Shown piece by piece: positions 22,607 through 34,400 of a DNA stretch of 64,000 nt. This DNA comes from Selaginella moellendorffii (Eukaryota; Streptophyta; Lycopodiopsida; Selaginellales; Selaginellaceae): contig NW_003314311.1 in NCBI RefSeq assembly GCF_000143415.4, forward strand, positions 1,383,296 through 1,447,295. Reading direction: 5' to 3'. Both the position numbers and the translations under genes were made by a program. How positions within the stretch are numbered: the first letter of the stretch is position 1; every line of letters begins with the position of its first letter. Under the pieces are notes generated by a model. It worked only from the letters and a program-made list of their open reading frames with translations, was not told the DNA's origin and did not search any database.

Positions 22607-25600
22607 TTAATAAAACAACTTCGTAGACTTCCAATAACATGCTGTAACACTTCTAGTATAATGCAAATCCTCTCAAAGAATTGCCTTTTAATATTAATAC
22701 AATGGCATGGAACCCCATGCCATAATAAGTTACATTTTTAAATAAATACATGCCATCTCGGATTGTTATTTTTTGCCTCCAACGCCTATACAATAATCTT
22801 GGAATTTCATCACTCTCCACACTATCAGGATTTAAACCCAATAGTAATGCCATCTCTTCTCTAATACGTCCACGCTCATGTTCAGTGGTCGAAGAACCCA
22901 TCCGGTTGAGCAGATTATGGAGATGCGGATAGTGCTTGGCTAGACAATATACATGCCATAAATGATGACTAGTGTCTGTCCGATCAAATGACTTCTGATA
23001 TACCATTCCATCTGCCATTTGGTTGATTTCTACAGCCACCTCCTAGACTGGCCGGTTCTCTATCACCATCGCTCCAAGCCGTTCTACAAGGTCCCCCAGA
23101 ACATACAGTTTCTTCTCCCTAGTTTCCATACTGCAAGAGATGGGGTGCACTGCATATGTGTGCGTGTTCACTGCAGTTTTAATCGGCGAGTCATCGATGA
23201 TGAGGATTTCACTTGACCTAGCAGTCCGGTTCATCACTACAGCCTCTGGCTTGACGAAGATGGGCTTGCTACCCCTCACATGGACCATAGTCAAGCAATC
23301 CTCCTGCGTTAGGAGAAAGTCAAATGGTAATATTACTCGCGTCTGATCGTGCATCATCTGTAGCAACGTTAATGCATTGTGGCGCATCATGGATGTCCAA
23401 ACTCCCAATTGCAAATTGAACCCGGCCCTCTGTTTTAAGTGTCACATGGTCATTATTAGATCCCGCAGTTTCTCCCGTGTGATTAATGTGAATCTGTCTC
23501 TTTTGACCAACTTGCGACCGCAGGCTTTGGAGGGTGCAGTGACATTCGAGGACGAGCCACGCTCATGGGAGAAAAGGACACCATTCAGATAAAAAATGAT
23601 ACAGTACCTTCGCCGTGACTCTGAAATGAAATGCGTCAGCATAAAAAATGGTACAAGTCAATTTTACCATCTACAATATTAGCGAATGGTGCTCCTGATG
23701 GTCGTTCAGAGGGTTTTGGTCGAGGAAACGTGAAGGGCGGAAATACTCTCCTCTGCAATGTGGGGTCAATCGCATCCGATGGCATGTGGGCACATGCCAT
23801 TTCAGCTGTAGACTCTGGTACAACTGGCTCAACAGTGGCATGGGGTGGTTTCGATGGCATGTGATCACACGCCATTTCAGCTGGTGCCTCCGTTGGCAAA
23901 GTGGACATGACCGAACAGGCAGCAGGGGCGGTGTAGGGAGGTTCCAATGGCGCGTAGTCAGACGATTGGGCACACGTTGAGTCCGTTGGAAATGAGGATA
24001 CGACCGGCTCGGCGGCTGGGGCGGCCTCATGCGGGTCCAATGGCGCCTGGTCACCGTCAGTTGGATACGTGGACAAGATTGACTCAGTGGTATGGGCAGC
24101 ATCAAGTGGAGCGTGGTCAGCTTGCTTGGCGTTGATATGGATAGTAGCCTCCACCAGCTCTGATGACTCTTGCAGGCAAGTAGAGTCCACTGGCGGATCC
24201 ATATGCATGTCCAAATATCTCCCTTCGATTGAGATGGTATCCTCCCTACTGGCTACTAAAAACAAACTCATTAGCACATTGAATCGACTATACTGTATTT
24301 ACCATCAACTGCTATTGAGGAACTAGGATCGATATCACTTGGGTGCACTGCTGATTCTGAAGGATTGGACATACGTTTCGACCCTTGCTTGGCACTATCC
24401 TTCCTCGACACTAAAGGCTAGAGTTTGTATCTTAATTCAACTGAATAATCTCTACTTACCATTTGCTTTGCGACCTATATGGACAATGTTAGAAATGGTA
24501 AAAGGTTAGGAATGGATGTACTATTATTTACCTAATGGTTTGTCTTGTATGACCTTCCTCCGCTGCTCTTTGGCCACCTCAAGCTGGCCATCGTCGTCAT
24601 CATCGTCGTCGTCGTTATTGTGATCGTCACCATTGTGAGGACCATCCAAGTCCTCTTTGTCCTCCTCTTCTTCGTCCTCCTCTTCTTCGTCCTCCTCTTC
24701 TTTGTCCTCCTCTTCGTCCTTCTGCTCTTCCTACTCATTATCTTTCTCTGGCTCCCCATCCCCCTCCTGCATTTCTTCCATAGGCTGCTCAGGCTGGATG
24801 GCTTGTTCTTCCAGGACCATCTTGGGAAAATCATCTGGCCGAGTCTCCATATCAAAATACAAGACATCCATAGCCTGTTTTAGTGCGTGACCTAGGACCG
24901 TATCCTCACCCGACTGTCTTAACATGGTTTCTGCATGTTCTTGCACCCTTCGAAGACGACGAGATGAGAAAAACGTGGCCCTGACTTGAAAAGCATCCCT
25001 CATCCATTGTACCTCTCCATTGAGATTGGGGAAGGGGAGTCCGCCATAGGAATCTGAGTCAGGAGGTGGTGACCGCGAGGCATTACCTATCATCTTTTCA
25101 TTGCCCTTCTTCCTTTTCGAATCAAACGCCTCTGATCCCGACGACTGTCCAACGTGTTTTCGCTTTTTATGACCACTGTCAGTTTGAGCTTGGCTGGTGC
25201 TTGCCTGTTTTGCCTTTGAAGAAGTGTCTCCTGCAAGGAATGGCATGAGACCACACGCCATTGCAAATATAATTTGTACCTCCTTTTTTCCTATTGCTTG
25301 TCTGTTTGTCCTTCTTCGACGCGCCACCAATGCGCTTTTCAGTCCTCGTATCTGAATATTCACAACGATCGATAATCAAAATGGCGTGAGGCCTCACGTG
25401 ACCTTACCTTGTGCAGGTTGTGAGCTCGGCCCAACAGTAGCTGTTAACGCCGTTTCAGCATCTGGGGGTGGCCACGCTCCTGCATACAGAGCTTGTGAGA
25501 TAACATTTAAACTTAAAGTGCGTACTCACCAGGTTCGCAGAGAAGATACTGTTTTTCTTTGGCAACTGTAATTATATGCTTCATTGAAGTCACCTCTTCA

Positions 25601-28319
25601 ATGGAGTTTGTCACCGCAACACACGGGACACCCTTGAGTAGTGCGGCTCGAAAGAATAGTCCGCCGCAGTTGTACTCGACAACGCATTTGCCCTTGGAGT
25701 CGGAAGCAGGTGCTATTGCATTGAAGACCCAGCTGAGCATTTCCCATGCTGCACCTGGAGCTTTCTCTGGATTTGAAAGCTCCATAGCCGTCTTCAGTTC
25801 CTCAGGCACGGGTAAATTGACCTCCCTCAGATCAATTCGATCGGCCTTGTCGAACGAAGCTGGGAAGTCACTCCAGTCCCACTCTGCTGCAGGACCAATA
25901 ACAAGGGCGAGTGTGAAGATGCGGACATTCGTCGGTATCTTCTTCTTAGCCATTATCCCATGGATCTCCCGCATCTCCTTGCCTTTCAACCGACCCTTCA
26001 CCTCGTTCAAGGCCTTCCAGAACTTGTGATAGGATTTGGAGTCATAGATCATATAGTGGACTGAAGATTCCACCTCCGCAAGTCCCACCATTAAGTCAAT
26101 GATGGAGCTGACTTCGTCTGCATGAGTGATCTCCTTGTTTGTGAAGTCCATCACACAAAAGATGTTCTTGACCTACTCATCTCCGCGGGAAACGATGCTC
26201 CTCCACCTTTGATCCTCATCCGAATTCACGTATACCCGGTAAGGTTCTCGATAGGCCTCTGCTGCGGGGTCGAGCTGTTTCTGAAGCCAGCGGTTGACAT
26301 CCCTCTTAATGAAATTTGGATACTGATCCAACTTCTCAGCTTTACTTTTCGTGGCATCCCGCAGCAGATCGATGAACTTGGGGGCCCCCTTCACGTACTC
26401 GTCGATGTCTTCATTTGACAACTCCAGCTCTTCCATCATCTCTTATGTGGTGTCGATGCTCACCCTCTCCACGGCCACTTGCTCGAAGATCCAATCCTTC
26501 AATAGCGCACGAGCTCTCAGAGTCGTGCACAAGTCCTCGTATGTCACAATATGGCCGGGAGTCATTTTGGTCTTGTTGAAGACTACCTCACCACGTAGAA
26601 GAGCATTAGCCACTGTCAGAAGGTCGTCGTCGTCTAGAGACCGCGAGAAACGCAAGGCGTTGAGCTTGAAATCATTGGGCTTCCGGCCGTCCTCCACACC
26701 CATTGAGTTTAGCAACTCCCCGTCATGGTACCTCCTCAGCACATCTACCCATTTGTCAAAAACAACTTTTGTCGCGAGTAGAATGTTATGGATGCTGAGT
26801 GTGTCATTGACCCCCAGTGTTTTCGAGAGAAGACTCGAGAATTCCTGCAATGGAAATGGCGTGAGGCCACATGCTATGCCACATGCAACGAGGCTTACCT
26901 GCCAGGCACTAGTTGCTAGTGCACGTCCTTGTCCTGGTTTTTGTGGCTTCTTCAGTTGAACCCAGAGCTTCCGTGTTCGTGCCAATGTCTCGTGCAGACC
27001 CGATTTGTAGCACGTTTCTTGCTTGACATTCTGCGCGTGGGAGATATATATGATAGATCAGAGGTGCGAGTTGCCTTTTATCAGGCGGACAACTCTTGTC
27101 TTGAAGACTTTCTTCACCTCCTCGCCCACCATAATATCCACAACTATCTCTTGCATCGCCAAGCTAGAATGCTGCCCGGAGACGGCATAGAACCAGATGT
27201 TCTGATCGTCCAACACCTTCCTATTGATCAAGTCTGGAAACCTCGTCTCGCCCTTCATTGTTCGGTAGTAGGGGATCACGTCTGCGATGTCGGGTGTTAC
27301 TGGACTTGCCAGCATCTTTTGCTTCAGTTTCTCCACCCACTCATCAGATACTAGCCTGTGGTTGTATTTGCTTTGGATGTCGATACGGCTCACGTCGATT
27401 GTATATACTTTGTTGGAATAGTAACAAGTACTATTATCTGCGACGATTTTTGCTGCCTCTTCTTGCTCTTTCTGCTCTTTGCGGCTCTTCTTTTTGGTGG
27501 GTGTAGTGTTCGAACCCGAGGCAATGGCATCACCGAGTAGCTTCTTTTTTGGAGCAGCAGAGTCGGACGTCGGCTTGAGCTTGACCACCCTTTTTTGCTT
27601 CGGGGTAGTTTCCAGATCGACCCCCTTCCCCTTCGCTTCGCGAACTGGAGGCACTCTCAACGGCTCAATGTTGGAATATAGTTTTTGAACATCGCCGTAG
27701 GTGAGGTCCGTGGATTCCATATGATCTTCATAGACCCGCAGCGTCTTTGAAATTGTGGGCCTCCTGGACAACCTCTCCCTAGCTCCCTCTAGGAATTCCT
27801 CATAGCCGCTGCCCCCCTCCGGGAAGCCGCTAGGATGTGCAAAGTGGATCTTGAAGGCGGACGCTGTCTCTACCACAAGTGCCAGTCCATATTCTTGCAT
27901 GGAACTGCATGGAGTGTCTGTCACTTGGATGAGGATCCCCATGCATTCTTTTCTCCCACCATCTGTGTTGTACAGCCTCAGATCCTCGCCTTCCATCCCG
28001 AAAGTCCAACTGGTGAGCTCCTCCCCCTTCTCTGCATCCACATTGACAGTGGCTGGAAGAAGAACGCAATTCCTCGCCTGTTCAGAAATGCACAACAATT
28101 AGAGCTGACAGATGAAAAGCTAGCAGCTGGAAATAACGTGAGGCCAGACGCCATTCACCACTGCATCAAATGTCTTGAGGCTGCATCCTAAGATGGCGTG
28201 AGGCTACACGCCATCTGTAACCGGACTGCACTCGAGAGCCCAATCGGTGCATGCCAATGTTGCTACTGAATGGCATGTGGCCTCATGCCATTTTCTACTT
28301 GGCCTAAAAGACTTACCAT
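22607..28319 (-). pseudogene. Element gene 2: second ParB-like / methylase-like protein, broken
   Basis: Twelve exons fit in phase (1651 codons): 28319-28317 (just the ATG), 28077-27094, 27030-26899, 26844-25530, 25479-25408, 25351-25280, 25230-24532, 24474-24460, 24410-24303, 24255-23668, 23620-22734 and 22684-22607. A ParB-like part lies near 27080-27400: VYTIDVSRIDIQSKYNHR leads to FYAVSGQHSSLAMQE. A methylase-like end fold lies at 25600-25690 (VVEYNCGGLFF, then RAALLKGVPCVAVTNS), with FxGxG degenerate. Beyond are a Lys-rich part, an Asp/Glu run (24600-24720), imperfect ~30-residue repeats around APLDP (23700-24130) and an uncharacterised C-terminus. Six in-frame stops break it: 26443, 26173, 24731, 23442, 23043 and 22673. 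Introns 1, 3, 5, 6 and 11 carry the 24-bp palindrome. Its 3' end faces that of gene 1, 240 bp away. Function beyond the motifs is unknown. Confidence 0.65.
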
Positions 28320-30659
28320 TTGAAGCCGAATGGAGGCGTGACAATCGAGGCCGGACTCACTGGCGAATGTGCACTGTGTGTGCAGCGGATCGTAGCAGCA
28401 AGGCTACTCTGCCACTTAACAGTTGGAGAGTGGCGCTGAAATCTCCCGGGACGCCAAGTGGGCTGCGTGTGGGTGGCGGAGTGGGTGGCGGAGTGGGCGG
28501 TGGAGTTGGCGGCAAAGTTACCAAACTAGGTGTGTCTTGAAGTGGACGCCAATGCACACGAGCGCGATGCGAGCGCGAGTGTGATGCAAGCGCGAGTGGA
28601 CGCCGATGCACACGAGAAACCTGTAGAGAAGGTAGATGAGCGCGAATGTGAGTGTGAACGCGAGTGGGAGCGCGATGCGAGCGCGAGCGCGAGTACGAAG
28701 CAAAATGCAAAACCTAACCTCACACGCGTGAAATGTCACAACGGTTGGTAATCTCGCCACGTCATCATTCCTCAGACTTGGGCGCCACCATTAATTTCTG
28801 GATTGCCGCGCGCATGCAAACACGCAAAATCCAAAAGAAATCCGCAACGTCATCATTCCTCGGACTGTATGCACGCGAAATCCAAAAGAAAGATCATGAT
28901 TGGGATATATTAAATAATACCCTCGCTATATTTATACCATGCATGATTGGATATTCCAAAGCATCTTGTATTTCCAAAAATGGCAGATGTTCAGCTAAAT
29001 AAAGAAATTCTATCTGTTTCTATTTTTCTCTCAAATCAATATTATAGTGTGTGGGCTCATGCAATTTTGAACCAAAGAAACCCAAAAAACGTTGGACCCA
29101 AAATATTTTGAAAAAACCCAAAAAACCCTAAACATTTTAAACCCAAAAATCCAGGCGTCCTGTGTCGTTATTCCTTGAATGGCGTGTGGGCGCATGCCAT
29201 TTTCAGGGCCAAATGCTGAATGGAGAAAAATTCCCTTTCAGTGCAAATGCTGCAAGAGGCAAATGCCGAGCACAAAGGACTGTAACTACCTCACATGACA
29301 CAGATAAACTTTTCTCTATTTGGCAAAGATAAACTTTATAGCGTGTGGGCTCATGCAATTTTGAACCCAAAAAATGCACCAAAAAATTCTCGGCGTCATC
29401 TGGCGTTATCTCTTGAATGGCGTGGGGCCGCATGCCATTTTCAGGGTCACATAGGAGTATATTCCTAGGATATTCTGACACGCGCGAGATTTTTTTGAGT
29501 TTTCTGGAGATCCAACCGTTAGATCACAACTAGATTTTACAGAATGGTATACAATGTCTTTCTTGATGACCCTGCAAAGAAGCATCTTGATCGGACACCA
29601 CATGAGACCACACGAGCCTTACAATGTTTCAGGGGCATTTGCCATAGATCCGACCGTTATTTTGCTCCAAGATTTTACAGTTTGGTGTGCATTGACCTTT
29701 CCATCGACACTGCAAAGGGACATCACAATCAGATGTGGGATCACAAGAAACTAACTTCACTAACTCTGGTTTCACCAAGATTTACATAAAGAGTTATGAA
29801 ATGAAAGGACCCTCTCTATTGAAATGTGTTTATGGTCCTAGGGGCATTGTGACATATCAAAGGATTTTGCATCAAGTTCTGTATTTGCATGTTTATCAAG
29901 CTACTAAATTGTTAAACCCTAAACCCTAAACATGTGGCAAATGCTGCGTGAAGAAAGATGCCCTTTCTGGGCAAATGCTGTAAGAGGCAGATGCCGAGCA
30001 GATGTATCTCAGGCTAGCGAAGGGGACAAACGAAAGCTAGCTATAAACATGACGGGATGCAAATAGATTACTAGGCTGGTCCTGCGAAAATCAAAAACCA
30101 TAATTGAAAACATTGAAAATGCAAAAAGAAAGGTTTATAATATTTTTGAATTTTAAGCAACCAAAGGAATGTAAGTAGGGCATGTGTTTGTAAGTTTAAA
30201 AATGCCTCAACCACTTAAATTCCCAAGTAAATAAAGCTGTTTCTATTTTTGGTACAGGTAAACTTTATAGCGTGTGGGCTCATGCAATTTTGAACCCAAA
30301 AATGCACCAAAAAATGCTCGACTAGCATTATTCTTTGAATGGCGTGTGGCCTTATATTGCCATAAATGGACGTACACACATAGCATAATTATTCCTTTAC
30401 ACGGCGAATAATCTTGGCGCGGATCGCTGACATGGCATGGCAAAGTTCGAATCACTGACATGGCACAGCTTGATCGAGGCAAGGACATGATGTGACAAAG
30501 TTCAACCTCCGACAGCAAAGTCTAGAAGCTACTCAGTTTGAAATTTGTCAGAGGAGTCATAAGATCTGGTTTGTCAGAGGATTTGATGTGACGTTCAAGC
30601 GTGTGTTATTTTTGAATTCTCGAACTCATTCCTAGGTCTATCATTTTTGTGCGCCGTGT

Positions 30660-30865
30660 TCTTGGTTCCGCTGAGCGCAGTGAGCGCTGCTTGTGTAAGC
30701 GGCGTTGTGAGCTGTGGTTTATGCGTCTACGAGCGATTGCGGCATTGCGAGCGCCATTGCGAGCGGCAGTTTATGCGAGTGGCAGTTTGTGCGAGCGGCG
30801 CTACGAGCAGTTGCGGTGTTGCGAGCGGCGCTACGAGTAGTTGCGGTGTTGCGAGCGGCACTGTC
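30660..30865. repeat. GC-rich minisatellite upstream of element gene 3
   Basis: Units of about 30 bases with GCGAGCGGCGCTACGAG and AGTTGCGGTGTT occur roughly two and a half times at 30785-30865, preceded by more degenerate GCGAGCG words from 30660. Frames through it are low complexity and are not called as genes. Confidence 0.7.
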
Positions 30866-31050
30866 TTTGGTGTGGCTACCGCTTCCTCTTGATATTCGGC
30901 ACTTGTGCTTCCTGGTATGTTCACCATGGAATGGCTTAGGACCACATTTAGAAATGGCATGAAGCCACATGCCATCTTGGGCCCTTGCAATTTCATGGCT
31001 AGCGTATTGTCATGTATGTTTTTACTTGCCTGCAGCTGTGTGTATATCAA

Positions 31051-31235
31051 GATGGCATGAGGCCTCATGCCATCTTTGGCCCCTGCTAGCCTATTGCCAT
31101 ATTCCTTTTGAACTATATATATTTTTGTATGGGTGACTAGTCACGCACACAAAAATATATACAATTGCAGCAAGGCAAAAGGAATATAGCAACAGGCTAG
31201 CAGGGGCCAAAGATAGCGTGAGGCCTCATGCCATT
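31051..31235. repeat. Long fold-back bounded by the palindrome
   Basis: The left arm runs from the perfect palindrome at 31051 through CTTTGGCCCCTGCTAGCCTA and ATTCCTTTTG to about 31110. The right arm (about 31165-31235) is its reverse complement, CAAAAGGAATATAGCAACAG, then GGCTAGCAGGGGCCAAAGAT, and ends in another palindrome copy. The centre, GTGACTAGTCAC flanked by ATATATTTTTGT / ACAAAAATATAT, also pairs, so most of ~180 bases can form one hairpin. It looks like a MITE-style element. Confidence 0.8.
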
Positions 31236-31272
31236 AGTGGTACCACTAATGGCATGAGGGCTCATGCCAATT
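31230..31272. repeat. Perfect 18-bp palindrome joining two palindrome copies
   Basis: ATTAGTGGTACCACTAAT lies between two copies of the 24-bp family (31212-31235 and 31249-31272). The whole ~60-base stretch is a palindrome of palindromes, directly adjoining the fold-back. Confidence 0.8.
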
Positions 31273-31422
31273 TTGTGAATGCGAAATTTCACGTGGGTGT
31301 CAATAGCATGTTTGAATAATGGCATGTGGCCTCATGCTATTGAGGTTGTTTGGTATGTTATGATTTAGGCCATTCTCCAATCATTTTTTGTATGGTCTTA
31401 ACTTCTTTTCTGCACTTTCAGA

Positions 31423-34400
31423 ATGGCCTTCAGGGTTGGGGAAAAGGTTTACATTTTGAATGGTGGGAAGAGAGTTGCAAAAGGGACCCTTGTGTCTATG
31501 GATCGGAACTTTGTTATACACTGTCAAAGGCTTGGGGAAAGCAATGCTGCTGTATCAGTAGAGACTGTCTTCGATGGGAATGTGGTCGCTATTGAACAAG
31601 GAGAGATGGTCGTCGGGGTAAATGTTGTTGTTGCCTTGAAAAATCTTCAGAAGAAAACAGATGTTGGGGACAGCGCAAGTGCGACGCATGTTCCCTCCGT
31701 GGATCTTAAGAACCGTGCTACATGGATTCAGGCGAAGGTGTTTCTAAACAACCCCGAGGGGGAGGTGGTAGCTGAGGGCTTAGCCACAGTTGTCGATCCA
31801 AGAGATGCGGTTGCTAATCAAGAATTGGGCTGGGATGATATTGGAGTTGTGATTTTAGAGGTTGTTTACACAGAAGAAAACAGTCTGACTATTAGAAGCA
31901 TTGTGCGGTGGAAATTGAGGCACTTAGTGTTTGAGAATGTGAAGGATTCACAATCAAACACCACTACAACTGATGACAGAACATCTCTTCATGGGAAAAG
32001 AAAGTACACCTTCCTAAAGCGCAGCCAAAGGGATCTAAGCAACGAACCGAAAAGGCAGAAAATGGCGATGGAGGTTCGAATGGTCTCGACAGTTGCTTGT
32101 TGCAAGAGGAGGTGCTGTCAACATGCTGATTGGGATGCTATTGAAGAGGAGAGAGCAAGATACAAGACATTGTCCTGGAAGGCAGCTCGCAATTTTGTGT
32201 ATGAGGCATTACGGTCATCTGTTGATGCTTCAGAACATCAGGTGGGGGGCATGGTCTTCCAGAGGGGTTTGGTCTGCATGAAGGCATGGAGAATCATTTA
32301 TGGAGTCCTTCGACCCACATTCTACAGAATCAAAACTAAGTTCGAGGAACAAAGGGTTCAACAGGCAGTCCATGGGAACGACGGTACGCACAAAACCAGG
32401 GGTCATGTTGTATATGGAGAGGCAATCTTCAAGAGGTTTGTCGAGACATGTAGCGAGCAGCAACCACATAAAACCCGCCTCTTGGAAGATGGAACACGAG
32501 ACACCCAACGAGTTCTCCCTTCCATGTATACCAAGGGGGCCATATTGGAAGATGTGAATCGGGAACTCCAGAGTAATGGCTATAGGAAGCTGAGCCAATC
32601 TAGATTTAGTAGATTGTGGAGCAACAGGTTCAGGGATGTGAGTATAGGAAAGTACTCCAGCTTTTCAAAGTGTGACGAGTGCACTGCTATCAAAATGGCT
32701 TTGTCGAAGAATTCTTGCAGCGCTCAAGAGCGAGAGACGTTGGTTAGAAGGCGGCTCGACCACAACATCGAGCAGAGAAGCTGCAGGATTGCATATTATC
32801 ATAACAAGATTCTCTCCATGGAGAGACCTGACTCTTACCTCTGCATCATCCACGACAAAATGGACCAGAAAAAGACGTGCTTACCTCAACTCAATCCTAC
32901 CCCCAAGGCAATCTCTTCATCCATGCAGCTGCCTGTGTCTCTGTTTGGCATAATCGCTCATGGGCATGGTGCCCAGAACTATGGGAACTTCTTTGTACCT
33001 CTATGGGGTGGCGGGGGTGCAAACATGATGATTGCGTCCCTAGCAAAACACTTAAGGTCTCTGCAAAGTGCGCAGACTGAGCTAAACGGCCAACCCTTGC
33101 ATAAAGCCCTTGTCGATCGAACCCCATACAGGGTTCAGCTGGAGGAGGAGCAAAGGCTTGCAGTATCGTGTGGGGCCCCATGCCATCCCAGTGAATATGT
33201 TGGCCGTCAGATTGTAGGGTTATCACGTGAGGCCTCATGCCATTCCGACGAGGCTGGTCGCCCGGTGAATGCACAGCCTCATCCAAACGAAGCAGAATCT
33301 CAAGGAAGTTCTTGCGGCCGATGTGGCCTTCCACCCCATCTTCTGCTCCAAACAGACAATGCTGGCAGTAAGAACAAAAACATGTACGTCTTCGCGTGCT
33401 TGGCGATGCTTGTTGCCAAAGGCATATTTGAAATGGTTACACTTGGCTTTCTCATGGTTGGGCACACTCATGAAGACGTCGATGCCATGTTCAGTCACTT
33501 GGCAGAGTCCCTCCGGCGATCCAATGTCCTCACCCTCCCACAACTCTACGATGAATTCCAAAATTGTATCAAAGGCACTGTTGAAGCTGCACTTCTGACA
33601 GAGGTTCCAGACTTTAAGGGGTTTGTAAGAGGCTACATCAGGGACGGATCCGAAACGCTGATTGGCCACTCCAAGCCTCTTCAGTTTCATTTCAGCATGT
33701 GTGACAGTGCTCCAGTGATGAGGTACAAGATGAGAGAATGGGACACAGTGTGGTTGCCAGTGGACGGCATTGAACTCTTCAAGAGAGATCCCATAACTGG
33801 GGAACCTATGATTCCTCGGGGTTCCCCACGGCCGATGCACCCGGATGGACTCAAAGACCAGGAAAGTATAGTGGCCGGGATTAGACAGCATATTGCCTTC
33901 TGGAAGAGGGGGTTGGTGTTTGGTGGAGAATCTTATTTTCAGAGGTGCAAGCCTTTGCTTGAATACTGGGAGAAGATTATATCTGCTATCCAAAATGGGC
34001 CGGTTGTATATGAAGAATTGGAAGAGTCCTTTTGGCCAGAACCCAGAGCACCAGATAGTAGCGGAACAATGTCCTCTGGAAATGCAGTGACAGATAACGA
34101 TGTTGAGGATCACTATTGTGGGCCGAGGAACAAGAAGCCGGATTCAGCATTCAATCCAATACAGGTCTGCAAAGGAATGGTCATGCTTGTCAGACCCAGT
34201 AATAAAAAACAAATGATATGGGTGGGGCGCTGCATCACTGATGCAGAGGAGGACGCGGAAACTAACTCCTTCAATGTAACTGTGGAGTGGTTCAAGCCAA
34301 GTTCCGGATATACGAAGGATTGCCTAGAAAAGAGATGGGTGCTGAATCCAAGGGATCCCAGTATGAGCATATCGGTGGATAATGTTGTGCATGGTTGGAT

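Larger units (their letters stand above)
28320..31422. other. Intergenic region between element genes 2 and 3
   Basis: This is the shared 5' side of two divergent element genes. It contains GCGAGCGCGAGT-type simple repeats just upstream of gene 2 (28540-28690), a module of about 100 bases present three times (29040-29205, 29335-29440 and 30265-30365: TGGGCTCATGCAATTTTGAA, then AAAAA-rich DNA, then a palindrome), a telo-box-like AAACCCTAAACCCTAAAC near 29920, a GC-rich minisatellite (30640-30870), a fold-back (31051-31235) and about ten palindrome copies. I see no protein gene in it. Confidence 0.65.

Noticed and set aside
24545-24890. Plus-strand hydrophobic or Ser-rich frames
   Set aside because: They are antisense to the Asp/Glu run of element gene 2.
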